From Apodemus sylvaticus (taxonomy: Eukaryota; Chordata; Mammalia; Rodentia; Muridae), in the NCBI RefSeq assembly GCF_947179515.1, contig NC_067483.1, forward strand, positions 90,879,335 to 90,943,334: a stretch of DNA of 64,000 nt, in the 5' to 3' direction. The position numbers and the translations under genes are program-made. This document shows, one piece after another, positions 45,901 through 55,884 of this stretch (its first letter is position 1; every line of letters starts with the position of its first letter). The notes under the pieces are model-generated. The model did no database searches, had not been told where the DNA came from, and was given only the letters and a program-made list of their open reading frames with translations.

Positions 45901-48900
45901 ACATTCTGCTAAAATGCTATCCCCCATACACATGAGGAAGATAGCAGGTTCCTCAAAATCAGCAGTCAAGGGGTGCTGGAGAGCCCCACCTGCTTCAAAG
46001 CTAGAGACTGACGGTCACCTCCTCCTCTTCCTCCTCTCCCTGCTCTTCCTGTTAAGACAGGGTCTCACATAACCCAGGCTGGCTTTATGCCCGTTGACTC
46101 TTCTGTCTCCACCTGTGTCTCAAGACTCCTGGTATATCTGCCCTGAGAGCCTAAGCGGGGAGCCAGGTGTTGGAAGGGGGATTTGAGGTCAGGACAATAG
46201 TCTAACGGGAAGCTTGCGTCTGTGGTTGGTCTGCTGAGGAAAAGTGAAGGACTCTTTTGGCAGTCTTACAAATGACCAAAAAGCTATATAAGACAACTGC
46301 CTTGAGAAGTCCACTTTTGAGTCCTTAGAACTGTCCGAGTCCTTAGAACTCGGGCTGTGGTCTTTACTCCTTTTTCCCTTGGTCCTGACAGATGACATTC
46401 TGCCTATCTACGCTTATGGCCATGGGGTGGGAAAGTCAGTCACTGGAGGGTATGTCTACCGTGGGTGTGAATCCCCCAATCTCAATGGCCTCTACATCTT
46501 TGGGGACTTCATGAGTGGGTAAGGAAGTATTTATTTGTTTGTTTGTTTTTTAAGGACTTTTTTTTATGTATGTGAGTACACTGTCGCAATTTTCAAATAC
46601 ACCAGAAGAGAGGGCATCAGATCCCATTACAGATGGTTGTGAGCCACTATGTGGTTGCTGGGAATTGAACTCAGGTCCTCTGGAAGAGCAGTCAGTGCTC
46701 TTAACTGCTGAGCCACCTCGACAGCCCGTTTTTGTTTGTTCGTTTGTTTTGGGGCAGGGTTTTGATATTTCTGGCAGACCTGCTGTTTACCATGTAGAGC
46801 AGAAATGACTCAAACTCACGGCCATTCTCCTGCCTCTTAGAGGTGTGCTTCACTACGCTCAGTGCTACTACTCAAAGATTCTTGATTCTAGGAGGGAAAA
46901 TAAAACTGTGGAGTGAAAAATACGAATTCCTACAACATACGGTTTTATCTTTCATATAGTCGACTTATGGCTTTGCAGGAAGACAGGAAAACCCAGAAAT
47001 GGACCAAGCGAGACGTCTGCCTGGGAAACTCGACCTGTGCCTTCCCAGGGCTGATCAGCACGCACAGCACGTTCATCATCTCCTTTGCTGAAGATGAAGC
47101 CGGTAACCCCTGACGTTTGATTGCTCTTCCGTAACTGTGGGTATCAGGCACATTTCTTGTCACTTACACCGTTGCTGTCACTTCTCTCATGGTGATCCTT
47201 GAGCAAGTTTCGCAGCACACTGAGTAATGAGAAACCACAGTGCCCAGGAGATGCAGTCACTATTTTCAGTGTCATGAGGGAGGAAACTGATCGTTGATGG
47301 CTCCCCTCCCCTTCTCCCCTCCCCCTGTCATGGTGGAAAGTATACCTCCTTGTGAGGGACACTTCAAGGTCTGTGATCTCATCTCTGACTTCGGAGAGGC
47401 CCGTGCCCCCACCACCAGCTGCTTTTAGTCTGAGACGATTAGGAGCGTGTGGTCAGCGCCCCAGTGAGTCAGGCTAAATGTGTAGCCCGTTCTTATCCTC
47501 TTGGGCGCTCTAGGAGGAGATGTGTCATCACTGATTGGTTAGGATCCTCCTGACTCTGCTAAGAGTTTGTAAGGAAAGAATTTGTAATGCAAAAGGTAGT
47601 GTGTGTGTGTGTGTGTGTCTCTGTGTATGTGTGTGTTAGACAGCAGGTATATGGTTATTTTATAGAAGATACCATGTGCATGCTAAGGGCATTGTTGACC
47701 ATTAAAGCCAAGGTTTGTACTCAGGTCTAAGGAACATCTATGCACCTAAAAGTATATAGGCAGAGAGCTCATTTTTTTTAAAAAAAATATTTATTTATTT
47801 TATGCGTGTAAGTACACTATAGTGTCTTCAGACACACCAGAAGAGGGCATCAGATCCCATTATAGATGGTTGTGAGCCACCATGTGGTTTCTGGGAATTG
47901 AACTCAGGACTTCTGGAGGAATGGTCAGTGTTCTTAACCACTGAGCCATCTCTCCAGCCCCCAGAGAGTTCATTTTTAGTTTTAGCATTCCATTAGTTAA
48001 TGTTTCATTTTGAAAGGTTAAAGTTTCAAATTTTAAAGAAATTTCATTTTGTTTCCCTAAGTATGCACAGGATCTTTTTGTCTAGCTATGCTTAAGTGGC
48101 AAAAAAGGCAATAAGATGATGTCATAGGCCAGGTGTAAAACCAGTATTTAGGAGTGGAGGCATGAGAATGCAGAAATTCAAAGTTATCCTTGGCTTATGG
48201 GGAATCTGAGACTAATCTGGCCGTGTGAGACCTTATCTCAAAACACCACACACACACACACATACACACACACACACACACACAGAGGGGGGGGGAGAGG
48301 GAGAGAGACAGACAGAGAAAGAGGAGACAGACAGACAGACAGACAGACACAGAGAGATTGAAAAGAGCAAAACCCAGTTATCTATGAGTGTCTCCCAGAT
48401 ACCTGAGGTTCTCTATAGATGGAAGGCCAGGGGTGGGAGAGTCCCTGCGTTTAGCTCTTTTCACTCAGAGCCTTGGGGTGGCTGCACAGGACTCTATCTT
48501 GAGGAGGTAATAAAGAAATCCAGTCAGCTCCCTTTCCTTTCCTCTCAGCTAGTTGCTGGTACTTCGGCAGGAACATTCAATAGCACAGAGGTTGATGAGT
48601 ATTTTCTCTCCATTAGTGATGGAGATCTAGGCCAGGTGAGACCAGATATAAAGTAGATACAGGCAGGTTTATTAGGAAGTAGTTCTCAGATGGGTTATCC
48701 AGTCTCACAGGTGGACTCCTGCCAGCTAGGAGTTGGGATTGTGTCCCTATGTGGCCAAAACCTGACCCATGGGTGGGCACTCCTGGGTGGGTTGCTGGAA
48801 ACGGGGAGAGGAGGCTCTCTTAGTGCGGGCACAGTTGGGGGAAGGCGGATAGACAGGGTTTCCCCAGCATGTGCAGGGCTGAGCAGGGGTCCCAACCCAA

Positions 48901-50554
48901 CAGAGGGAATTTTAAAGATTTATTTTATGTATATGAGTACACCATTGCTCTCTTCAGACACACCAGGAGAGGGCGTCAGATCCCATTACAGATGGTTATG
49001 AGCCACCATGTGGTTGCTGGGAATTGAATTCAGGATGTCTGGAAAGAGCAGTCAGACTGCAGAGCCATCTTTCCAGCCCCAGAGGATATTTTAGAAAATT
49101 CAAGAATTTTAAATAGAAAAATGCCTATGTGAGTTACAAACCCAAGCATTTAAAGAAGCAGAAAAGCCACAGGCTGGTGAGAGGCTGCTCAGGGCCAAGA
49201 TTGGGCAAACCACCCATCCACCCTGGTGGGGCCTCGCTACTGGGATCCCCAGAAGGTGCTTCTCTGCAGCACAGAATCCTGAGCCTGTGGATGTCAGTCA
49301 GAAGGGGAAAGCAAGCTGCGTTTGAAAACAGTCACTTCTAGCAAACACAGAAGGTGTCCTCTGGCAAGTGGGACTGTACCAAGGCTTTGCCCTGGCTCAG
49401 CCCTGAGGCCAGAGAAGCTGCTTCTGGGTGAGGGCCTTGCTCCTGTAAAAGGTTCCCTATCACATTCTTCCCACTGAGACTCGTCCAGAGGAGACTCAGG
49501 GAGCAGTTAGACATGATGCTGGGTGCTAAGATAGGCTGAAAGGGTGGGAGGGTCAGAAAGAAATCAACAACCTGAGGAAGAAAATGCCAAAGTTAGGCTG
49601 ACAGGAAAACAGGGATGAGGGGACAGAGTGAAGTGATGGACAGACAGCTGCAGCCTGCACCAGAGAGCCTCACCTGTGGGGAATGGCTGGAGAAGGGGGT
49701 GGAGCTTCACCGAGGTGACATTCCTAGGAGAAAGGAGAGAGAGAACAGTCCACACATCCATGGAGAGGCCTCCACTGGGCCTAAGAGGTTTGAACCTGGA
49801 GGTTCAAAGATGAACTCCCCTCACCCCCAGAAGCCTGCAGCCCAGTGCAGGGCTGTCACCCATGATGATCACAACAGTTTAGGACTGGTAGCTTCATTCC
49901 GTTGTTTCCTGTGTGCCCAACCGCGTCTCAGCCCTGCTGATGTGGTGTTCTTGTCCCTGACTCCTGTCTCCTTAGGGGAGCTGTATTTCCTGGCCACCTC
50001 CTACCCTAGCGCCTACGCACCACATGGATCTATTTACAAGTTTGTGGATCCCTCAAGGTGAGATTTGGTGTCATCTTCTCAGGAATTAGTTCCTAGATAG
50101 ACGTACAGATGCCTCCTCCCCTCTGAGGCTGTTTCCTGACTTTGAGGCGTGGTTTAGTGGATATGTGAAAAATAGACCTAGCCATTGCTCAGGGCCCAGT
50201 AGCTTCACCTAACAGCTGGGCTCTCTCCCCATCTGTGTGACCTCAGAAGTTCCTGGGGGAGGTTAGTTGGTCCCCAAGGCTGTGCCTTAGAAGCCCCGCT
50301 GAGAAGTAGAGTGTGGGCTACCACAGGGTGGGCCTTGTCTGAGCAGTCTCTGAAGGACTTTCGGCAGCAGGATGAAGGGGCTTAAAGGGGGGGAGTATAG
50401 GGGGTTAGGTGAGTGTGGCTAGGCGGCGTGGGGGAAGGTGTCCAGGCGGGCCCTTGCCTGGGCACCTCTGCCCCTGAGGGACCACACACACACAGACATG
50501 GTATAGAATAGCGTTTATTCAGAATAGGGGATGGGAGTTAGTGGTAGAGATAGA

Positions 50555-50611
<57 letters not shown>

Positions 50612-53537
50612 GAAAGAGTGGAGGCCGGCCATGACCACATGGAGGGGGGAAGAGCCCCAGGGGCAGAGAGGTGAGAGAGTGTGGGAGAGTGGAGAGCAAA
50701 GAGAGAGAGGAGGAGCAAGTAGCCACTCTTATAGTGGGCCAGATCTCTGGGGCGGGGCATACCTGGCTATTGCCAGGTAGGTGTGGGGTGGAGCTTAGAC
50801 AAAACCCCAACAGTCTCCATGGTGGCCCATTGTTGGGCACAGCTCTGGTCCTCTGGCCTGGAGCCGTCCCACCTTCAGAGTGCTCCGGGTGGGGTGATCG
50901 TGCCTGGGGAGGGACTTCTGCTCTTCCTACTAATAGTTTCCAGAATGAACTTAGTTCCCTCTCCTTTGATTCCTTCATAATTAAGTTTGGCTAGGAGATA
51001 ATCTAACCCCCTTCTTTCCTAAGAACAGCCTGAGAAACCAAACAAAACTAGACAGAAATGATTAGTGGCAAACTTTGTTGTTGGCTTCTTGAGAGAGGAG
51101 TCTCCTATTATAGTGTAGGTTGGCCTGGAACTCATTTAGTCGTCTTGAACTCAAGGTAGTCCTCCTGCCTCAGCCTCCTGAGTGCTGGCCTTGTAGGCAG
51201 GAGTCACAAAGTCTGGTTTCATGCACACACGTGCTGGTAGAATGCCAAGAGGACAGATACAGGCCTCAAGCCACGCTAAGGAGACTGAAGCCAGGCAAGC
51301 TTAGCCACTGACCCTCAAGGGGTGAGAGTGACATCACAGAGAGGGCCGGAGCGAAATGGTGAATGCAGAGAGAACTGGCTGGGAGGTCCCAGTTCAGTGC
51401 CCAAAGCCCCCTTTGTTTCCGGAGTTGCACACGGGGACATGCAACTTAACTGTGAGGTAATACTAGCTGGTGAGGTGGGCCATGTCCTTTGGAAGGGATT
51501 TTTCTTAAAGTTATTGATTATTACCATTGCAACAATTATTACCATCACCATCACCACCACCATCATCACCATCAGCAGCACCATCATCAGCACCATCACC
51601 AGCATCATGAGCATCATCACCACATTCACCATCATTCCCCATTATCTTCTGAGCACTTACTATCTGCTGGACCTTGTCCAAGTGTTATTTTTTTTTAACT
51701 CCATTCTTCATTAATCACTTATGGTGTGCCAGGGACACAGCTCTCAGTTAACCTTCACTATTTCCCTGTGAGCCATTGGAAACCTTTTTTCTTCCCATTT
51801 CATAGATGCATAAATTGAGGCTCTGTAGGATGTGGCTCTGGGCTACTCTGATGTGGACCCAGTTGTCACCAGATCCTGTGCTGACACCCATTCCCCACTG
51901 CCTCCTGAAGGCACTAGGTGCCCTTTCTCCATCTGAGCTCAGAGCACACTCCTACCATAACTACCCAGCCGGGGACATAGGGCCAAGCCCATTTCTTGTA
52001 AATGTATATCGTAAAGTGACCTCAGTGTCCTGATTGTGTCTTCACCATCTTGTGACATTGCCCTCTCTATCTATGTTTATAGGCGAGCCCCACCAGGCAA
52101 GTGCAAATACCAGCCAGTGCCGGTGAAAACCAAGAGTAAGAAGATCTGGTTCCGGCCGCTTGCCGGTGAGCCCCTTCCTGAGTCTTGACTTAGTCATGGG
52201 TACAGCCACATTCTTAGCGAACACATGGTAGTCCCCTGGGTGGAGGGTCAGACTTCCTTGGTTTTCTTCTTGTAATATAATTTTTTTCTGTGTATGCATG
52301 TTTTGCCTGTATTTGTGTATGTGCACTGAGTGTGTGCAGGAGCCTACAGGGCCCAGAACGAGGCTTCAGAGGCCCTGTAACTGGAGCTCCTGTTGGTTGT
52401 GAGCCACTGGGTGGTCCTGGGAACCGATCCTGGGTCTTCAGCAAGAACAGATAGTCTTCAGCTCTTAATGACTGAGCTGTCCTGAGCTTCAGGGGTCATG
52501 ATTTCTCTCTAAAGGGTTATGAGGACTGTTACCTTGTAGCTCAGTGTGTGCATTCTTCTGCAGACCAGAATTAGAGGGATGCGTGCTTCTACCATGATCT
52601 GCTGTCCTCTAGTTATCCATTCATCTGTCCATCCATCCATATGCAACTGTCTGTGCATTCATTCATTTGGTGATAATTATTCAGTATTTACTTTGTGGGA
52701 GGTTCTGTGCCAAGCCTGGAGATGTAGCGACGGATGCTCAACATCTCTGACCTATGCGAATCTGGAGTCCAAAGGGAGGGGGACGTAGAGAAGTCAGCTG
52801 TGAGGGGCTGGTTCAGAGGCTGTGTGCGGTACTGTGAGGGAGTCTGAGGTGAGGAATTCTTCTTCATGGTAGAACTGGGGGTCATGGAAGACTTTAAGAT
52901 TGCAAGATGCAATCTCAGGCAGACATCTCAGAACCACTTTTCTCTGGAGTGACCCCAATCCACAAAGGAAGGCATTTACTGCCAGGCCACATAGGGGTGT
53001 TAAAACAATATCAATACGAACAATCAATATCACAGTCTCCTTATGGAGAACTCCTCAGGAGGCTTAGAGGAGGATCACACTACCAGCTCCTCAGCAGGCT
53101 GAGAGAGAAGGATCGCTTGAACCAGAGTTGGAGGCCAGCACAGAGACCTCTGCCAGACCCTGTCTTTTAGAAAGCTGTGCGGTTTCTTAGGGCTCCTTTT
53201 ATAGCTTCTTCCTGGGTTGTCGCTTTCTCACTGAATAAATGCTTATCTTCCAGCTACAGTCTTGGACTTGCTGAAGGAGGAATCGCAGAGGGCATCTCGA
53301 ACGCCATCCAACGCAACCTTAACTTCTAGCTCAGTCAGGGTTGCATCTCAGAAGGGCTCCCCCAAGAAGCCAGCTTCTCCCCCACACAGCAAGAAAACAT
53401 TTCAAAGGTCTGGTACCAAGAAGAAAAGCAGAGTGTGGTCCCCAGGTCCCCAGGTCCCGAGGAAGCAGAACATAGGCAGCCATGGGGTCGGGATGAGACA
53501 GGCCACACGCAAGTCCCCAGGCGGAAGTCGCCCATGA
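35667..53537 (+). CDS. Hhipl2: HHIPL2, HHIP-like protein 2 (secreted, folate-receptor-like + beta-propeller)
   Basis: Coding parts: 35667-35984, 40215-40867, 43073-43216, 44618-44949, 46392-46518, 46960-47102, 49976-50057, 52083-52165, 53254-53537; 2166 nt, 721 codons plus stop. All introns GT-AG, phases 0,2,2,1,2,1,2,1. Residues 20-40 form a hydrophobic signal peptide before HPQCLDYGPPF. Residues 41-207 are a Cys-rich folate-receptor-like domain (C44, C60, C68, C69, C96, C105, C108, C132, C136, C143, C168, C179, C203, C207). From about 210 to 600 is a glucose/sorbosone-dehydrogenase-type propeller: RGFLGLAFHPKF (271-282), FTGDGG (352-357), YGIRN (415-419), GDVGQN (442-447), GGNYGW (458-463), TGGYVYRG (500-507). 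Sequons lie at N479, N548 and N647. Residues about 635-721 are Lys/Arg/Ser/Pro-rich. HHIP binds Hedgehog ligands; for HHIPL2 no ligand or enzyme activity is established as far as I know. No disabling mutation seen. Confidence 0.97.
36005..36058 (+). repeat. (AGG)18 tract beside the Hhipl2 exon 1 donor
   Basis: 54 bp of uninterrupted AGG, beginning 20 nt after the donor GT. In the exon 1 frame it reads as polyglycine. Confidence 0.97.
36574..36632 (+). repeat. (CA)n microsatellite
   Basis: About 58 bp of CA with two CTCA interruptions, in Hhipl2 intron 1. Confidence 0.95.
36951..36983 (+). repeat. (TG)n microsatellite
   Basis: About 16 TG units in Hhipl2 intron 1, roughly 320 bp from the (CA)n at 36574; the two tracts could pair as an inverted repeat. 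Confidence 0.95.
37095..37203 (-). mobile_element. B2/B3 SINE fragment (Hhipl2 intron 1)
   Basis: gactgagccatctcctcggc-type head complement at about 37182-37200 and ctgggatccaaatgcaggtc box. Confidence 0.6.
38181..38512 (+). mobile_element. Rodent interspersed repeat, tgataaaacaccaggatgac type (Hhipl2 intron 1)
   Basis: tggatgtgataaaacaccag start, cttccaacaaggcacaatac, gattagggaccaaatactca, ccattcccactcaaacc end. Contains a 24-bp hairpin at 38458-38481. Confidence 0.65.
38458..38481. repeat. Perfect inverted repeat
   Basis: 10-bp arms actcaaatat / atatttgagt with a gtga loop, inside the interspersed repeat. Confidence 0.9.
38781..39175 (+). mobile_element. Rodent interspersed repeat, ttagtcagggtttctattcc type (Hhipl2 intron 1)
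   Basis: Well preserved: gacaaacatcatgaccaaga, caagcaggtcaggaagcagg, gatggtaccacccacaaggg, gataactccagcttgtgtca. Family name not assigned. Confidence 0.75.
39384..39590 (+). mobile_element. B3-type SINE (Hhipl2 intron 1)
   Basis: cagggatggagaggtacttc head, ggttctgttcctagcaccca, a GCATATA/CATA-rich end and agaatctttt. Confidence 0.8.
39857..39905 (+). repeat. (GCATGCAC)n tract
   Basis: Alternating purine-pyrimidine octamers with repeated gcatgc palindromes in Hhipl2 intron 1, 310 bp before exon 2. Confidence 0.85.
40215..40867 (+). CDS. Hhipl2: Hhipl2 coding exon 2 (residues 107-323)
   Basis: Large exon, acceptor ttccag at 40214, donor gtgaga at 40868. Holds the rest of the Cys-rich domain and the first propeller blades with ERGFLGLAFHPKF. 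Confidence 0.96.
40990..41165 (+). mobile_element. B3-type SINE (Hhipl2 intron 2)
   Basis: agatggtgctaagagccgtg head, gtgttcagtccccagaatgc box B, ctctgtaattccagttctag. Confidence 0.7.
41430..41820 (+). mobile_element. Rodent interspersed repeat, diverged (Hhipl2 intron 2)
   Basis: Poorly preserved relative of the ttagtcaggg-type repeat: ggtttcatcctgtcgctgtg, atttatttagcttatacttc, acagtcaatcacgaagaga. Confidence 0.4.
41958..42270 (+). mobile_element. Rodent interspersed repeat (Hhipl2 intron 2)
   Basis: gctgtgaagaaacgccatga, aactcttataaaggaaagcg, ggctggcttacagtttcagt, gttctacatctggatccaca, ctccaacaaagccacaccca. Clearest copy of the family also seen at 28785 and 38181. Confidence 0.75.
42438..42508 (+). 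mobile_element. ID SINE (Hhipl2 intron 2)
   Basis: ggtgggcgtgtggctcagtg head and ggttcaacccccagtac box B, with a short A-tail that was the landing site of the following B2. Confidence 0.75.
42522..42716 (+). mobile_element. B2 SINE, first of a head-to-tail pair (Hhipl2 intron 2)
   Basis: gggctggagagatggctcag head, AATAAATCTTT end. The flank aaaaaagaattgc lies at 42509-42521. Confidence 0.95.
42719..42898 (+). mobile_element. B2 SINE, second of a head-to-tail pair (Hhipl2 intron 2)
   Basis: agctggagagatggctcagt head 3 bp after the first copy's A/G-rich tail; ends AAATCTTT plus A10, followed by aaaaaagaattgc (42893-42905), the same sequence that precedes the first copy. Confidence 0.95.
43073..43216 (+). 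CDS. Hhipl2: Hhipl2 coding exon 3 (residues 324-371)
   Basis: Acceptor ttccag at 43072, donor gtaagc at 43217. Encodes SNHNGGQLLFGLDGYLYIF followed by TGDGGQAGDP. 144 nt, phase 2 both sides, so skipping keeps the frame. Confidence 0.95.
43408..43575 (+). mobile_element. B1 SINE with (AAAC)n tail (Hhipl2 intron 3)
   Basis: cccggtagtacacaccttta head, gtgagtttggggccagtctg, accctgcctcaataaac then AAAC repeats. Confidence 0.92.
44006..44021 (+). promoter_or_regulatory. Partial CTCF-like motif (Hhipl2 intron 3)
   Basis: acccagggggcgctt at the core; the AGGGGGCGCT part is a good match, the 5' CCA part is not. Weak candidate. Confidence 0.25.
44250..44295 (+). repeat. (AAAC)n
   Basis: Tandem AAAC with no clear SINE body upstream, 320 bp before Hhipl2 exon 4. 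Confidence 0.85.
44618..44949 (+). CDS. Hhipl2: Hhipl2 coding exon 4 (residues 372-482)
   Basis: Acceptor tttcag at 44617, donor gtaagt at 44950. Carries YGIRNMWRC, GDVGQN and GGNYGW propeller motifs and sequon N479. Confidence 0.96.
45541..45715 (+). mobile_element. B3-type SINE (Hhipl2 intron 4)
   Basis: ggccggtgagattgctcagc head, gttgatcctgggacccacgt box, A-rich AAAC tail. Confidence 0.8.
46392..46518 (+). CDS. Hhipl2: Hhipl2 coding exon 5 (residues 483-524)
   Basis: Acceptor gacag at 46391, donor gtaagg at 46519. Encodes SVTGGYVYRGCESPNLNGLY and IFGDFMSG. Confidence 0.95.
46549..46727 (-). mobile_element. B2 SINE (Hhipl2 intron 5)
   Basis: Reverse B2: tgtgagtacactgtcgcaat, gggaattgaactcaggtcct, ctgagccacctcgacagccc. 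Confidence 0.93.
46960..47102 (+). CDS. Hhipl2: Hhipl2 coding exon 6 (residues 525-572)
   Basis: Acceptor catatag at 46959, donor gtaacc at 47103. Encodes RLMALQEDRKTQKW and the FPGLISTHSTFIISFAEDE block; sequon at N548. Confidence 0.95.
47598..47640 (+). repeat. (GT)n microsatellite
   Basis: About 19 GT units with CTC interruptions in Hhipl2 intron 6. Confidence 0.9.
47777..47961 (-). mobile_element. B2 SINE (Hhipl2 intron 6)
   Basis: Reverse B2 with aagtacactatagtgtcttc, ccagaagagggcatcagatc, and ccactgagccatctctccag. Confidence 0.95.
48126..48247 (+). mobile_element. Old B1 SINE ending in a (CA)n tract (Hhipl2 intron 6)
   Basis: ggccaggtgtaaaaccagta head, accttatctcaaaacacc end; the tail has become the microsatellite at 48245. 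Confidence 0.6.
48245..48353 (+). repeat. Compound (CA)n-(GA)n-(GACA)n microsatellite
   Basis: CA units to about 48282, a GAG-rich link to 48320, then GACA units at about 48326-48350. Confidence 0.92.
48909..49080 (-). mobile_element. B2 SINE with CTCF-like core (Hhipl2 intron 6)
   Basis: Reverse B2, ccaggagagggcgtc at 48963-48977, gccatctttccagcccc head complement. Confidence 0.93.
49976..50057 (+). CDS. Hhipl2: Hhipl2 coding exon 7 (residues 573-599)
   Basis: An 82-nt exon, acceptor ccttag at 49975, donor gtgaga at 50058. Encodes ELYFLATSYPSAYAPHGSIY and KFVDPS. Confidence 0.94.
50490..50815. mobile_element. LTR-like interspersed repeat with (GA)n (Hhipl2 intron 7)
   Basis: ggtatagaatagcgtttatt, a (GA)n of about 58 bp at 50551-50608, ggccggccatgaccacatgg, then gcatacctggctattgccag and gtgtggggtggagcttagac. 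I recognise it as a recurrent murine repeat but not its family. Confidence 0.4.
51085..51225 (-). mobile_element. B1 SINE, old (Hhipl2 intron 7)
   Basis: ttggcctggaactcatttag, tcctgcctcagcctcctgag, tgctggccttgtaggcagga on the + strand. Confidence 0.6.
51538..51645 (+). repeat. (CAT/CAC/CAG)n trinucleotide tract
   Basis: About 100 bp of mixed atc/acc/agc triplets in Hhipl2 intron 7; it gives a polyhistidine frame that is not a gene. Confidence 0.92.
52083..52165 (+). CDS. Hhipl2: Hhipl2 coding exon 8 (residues 600-627)
   Basis: Acceptor tttatag at 52082, donor gtgagc at 52166. Encodes RRAPPGKCKYQPVPVKTKSK and the end of the propeller region. Confidence 0.93.
52266..52495 (-). mobile_element. 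B3 SINE (Hhipl2 intron 8)
   Basis: GT-rich tail part, gtgtgtgcaggagcctacag, gggaaccgatcctgggtctt, aatgactgagctgtcctgag. Confidence 0.8.
53254..53537 (+). CDS. Hhipl2: Hhipl2 terminal coding exon 9 (residues 628-721)
   Basis: Acceptor ttccag at 53253; stop TGA at 53535-53537. Encodes TVLDLLKEESQRASR then a Lys/Arg/Ser/Pro-rich low-complexity tail, probably the least constrained part of the protein. Confidence 0.94.
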
Positions 53538-53852
53538 CCTCTTGGTTGACTTGGCCGATGAGACCCGAGATAGGAGAATGCTTCACGGAGCGAATACTGC
53601 TGTCAAAGCTGAGTCTGGGTCTCAGACAGTCAAGGGGCCTGGGTGGAGGTAGGTTGGGCAGAGCTGGTTTCCAGCCTGTGTGGTCTTTCCCTCCCTGGGA
53701 AATCTTGCTGTCTACTGAAGAAACATGAAACTGGTCTGTGGGCAGCATTTCTGTGGAGAGACCACAGCCCACATGACCCCGCACCTGGCTTACGGCATGT
53801 GCTAGTGTGCATACCTGCCTGGAATCCCACCGACGTCCTTTCTACCCGGGGT

Positions 53853-53858
53853 AATAAA
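53853..53858 (+). terminator. Hhipl2: Candidate proximal Hhipl2 polyadenylation signal
   Basis: AATAAA 316 nt after the stop. Confidence 0.5.
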
Positions 53859-54096
53859 TCTTACTCTTACACACCCTTTGATCTCAGTGTTTGGCAACGG
53901 GAAATCCAGCATGTTGCAGCCAGCTTGCGTTAGCCACCCCCTCCTCTCTCCTGCTGCCTGTGACTGGCTCCCCCATAGGAAGCCATAGGAAGACAGAGGG
54001 CCCCTTTCTTTCCTCCAGAAGGAAGCCCATGAACTGAAGACAAGCAGGCCCGGCTCTGATCCTCCAGCACTTGTTATTTGGGTTCGACTAATGGCT

Positions 54097-54102
54097 AATA
54101 AA
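54097..54102 (+). terminator. Hhipl2: Candidate distal Hhipl2 polyadenylation signal
   Basis: AATAAA 560 nt after the stop; which of the two is used cannot be told from sequence. Confidence 0.4.
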
Positions 54103-54385
54103 CCCACTGCATTCCATTTGGGGTCCGCTTTACCCTCTCTGAGGGTTTCATCTCGAAGACTCCCGACCTTGCTCAGCCTTGCTGTACAACTCTGTGGAAG
54201 ATGAGGAAGGTGGGGGCTTCTTGAGTGGACTTCGAGGCGAGGAAGTGTCACAGAGCAGCCAGGCAATGCTCCATCTCAAAACAGTTCCCCTGCCCCTCCT
54301 CAGTGAAGGCCTGCAGCTTTTGAACTAAAGGAGGAATGAAGAACTATCGGGTGTGTGTGTGTGTGTTGGGGGGGGGGGCGCTTGT

Positions 54386-54572
54386 GAGGGTAGACAGATG
54401 GCTCAGATGTCAAGAGTACTTATTGCTCTTCCAGAGGACTTGGGTTCAGTCCTCAGCACCCACAAGGCAGCTTCCAACTGCCTCGCACTCCAGATCCAGG
54501 GCATCAGGTACACATGCGGTACACATGCATAGATGCAGGCGAAAGAGCCGTACCCACTAAAAATGTAACTAA
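54386..54572 (+). mobile_element. B3-type SINE
   Basis: gggtagacagatggctcaga head, tgggttcagtcctcagcacc box B, GCATAG/GCAGGCG-type end. Preceded by (GT)n-G12 at 54350-54377. Confidence 0.85.
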
Positions 54573-54936
54573 GAGAGGAAGTAAGATTCTGGCAGGTCTC
54601 CAAACCAGGAATAGCATCCAGGACACCATGGATGCTTAGAAAGAACAAAACATAGCGTACCAGGGAGGCTAAGGGCTTTTAGAGGTTATGTGGGCGCTGC
54701 TCTAATCGGCCTGGATGTACTCTGGAGGAATTTTTTTTTCTTTCTGATAGAAACAAGTTGTAGCTTTCTCTTCCGTAGGCACACTCACTTGATCTGAGCC
54801 TCTCCGATTCTTGCTCGTCTGTGTTTATGGGAGATTTGCAGTATCACCCACCTCTTCTCCAACTCCATTCTCAGGTCTTGTTTATCTCCCCCCCCCCCCA
54901 GGTTCATTCTCACCCCCTTCCTTTTTTTTTTTTTTC

Positions 54937-55100
54937 TTGGTTTTTTTGGATTTGGTTTTTTTGAGACAGGGTTTCTCTGTATAGCCCTGGCTGTCCTGGA
55001 ACTCACTTTGTAGACCAGGCTGGTCTCGAACTCAGAAATCTGCCTGCCTCTGCCTCCCAAAGTGCTGGGATTACAGGCATGTGCCACCACCTCCCGGCCA
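54937..55100 (-). mobile_element. B1 SINE, young
   Basis: Near-consensus reverse B1 with a poly-T/TTTG start; caccccctt occurs on both sides (about 54911 and 55099), a likely target-site duplication. Confidence 0.95.
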
Positions 55101-55419
55101 CCCCCTTGCTTATTAACAGTTCTTGCAAGTACTCTGCAAGATAGAAATAAACTTCAGGGTGTAGCTCTGAGATCTCACACATCTTACTTTTCAGATGACC
55201 ACCTCGTCTTAAAGATGAAAGGGATTTAAACCCCGTGTCATTTTGTCTCTGACCTCTGAAGCAACTATTTGAGTTCAGGCCGGTGCAGCCTCTGTTCAAG
55301 TCAGGTAACAAGAGCATAGGCAGTCTCGGTCGGTCGTATTTAAAGTAAGCATTAATAATGCAATTTATCAAAATGCAGACAACACTGGCCAGATGTAAGG
55401 CATTCTGAACGCCTTAAAA

Positions 55420-55603
55420 AAAAGATTTTACTTTTTATTTTTAATTATGTGTATGCTTGCCTATTTGAGTTGAATACAATGCCCTTGGAGGCCAGAAGAG
55501 GGCGCTGGAGCCGCTAGAGTCAGGGTTCTGGGTGCTGAGAACTGAACTGGATCCCGGCTCATTTGCAAGAGCAGTAAGTGGAGAGTTATTTTTCCAGCCG
55601 CAT
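55420..55603 (-). mobile_element. B3/B2-type SINE with strong CTCF-like core
   Basis: Reverse SINE: tgtgtatgcttgcctatttg, ttggaggccagaagagggcg, gctgagaactgaactggatc. The core ccagaagagggcgctgg is at 55492-55508. Confidence 0.8.
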
Positions 55604-55859
55604 TCTGAACTCGTTGGAATGGGAGGGTGGTGGGTGGGTCTAGAGAATACAGCTGGAAGGATTCTCTGACATTCTGGGAAGCTGGGGGAGGGGCAGAGTT
55701 TCCCTGGCCCAGAGCTCTTGTGCTACTAGTCATGGATAGTCATGCAGTGAGCTTTCATACAAGACTCAGAGAGCCTAAAGGGCACAGCGTGGCCAACATG
55801 TGTTGAAAGGAAAGAAAACAAAAACAAGGACCGACTGACTGGTGGTGGGGGTGAGGGGG

Positions 55860-55884
55860 ATGCGGGTGCGGGTGCGGGTGCGGG
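55860..55884 (+). repeat. (TGCGGG)n hexamer
   Basis: Four tandem gtgcgg units followed by gggacccggg. Confidence 0.9.

Larger units (their letters stand above)
53538..54102 (+). other. Hhipl2: Hhipl2 3'UTR candidate
   Basis: Stop to the second AATAAA. No SINE interrupts it. Confidence 0.5.

Noticed and set aside
51489..51698. Poly-His frame
   Set aside because: Product of the (CAT/CAC)n repeat in Hhipl2 intron 7.
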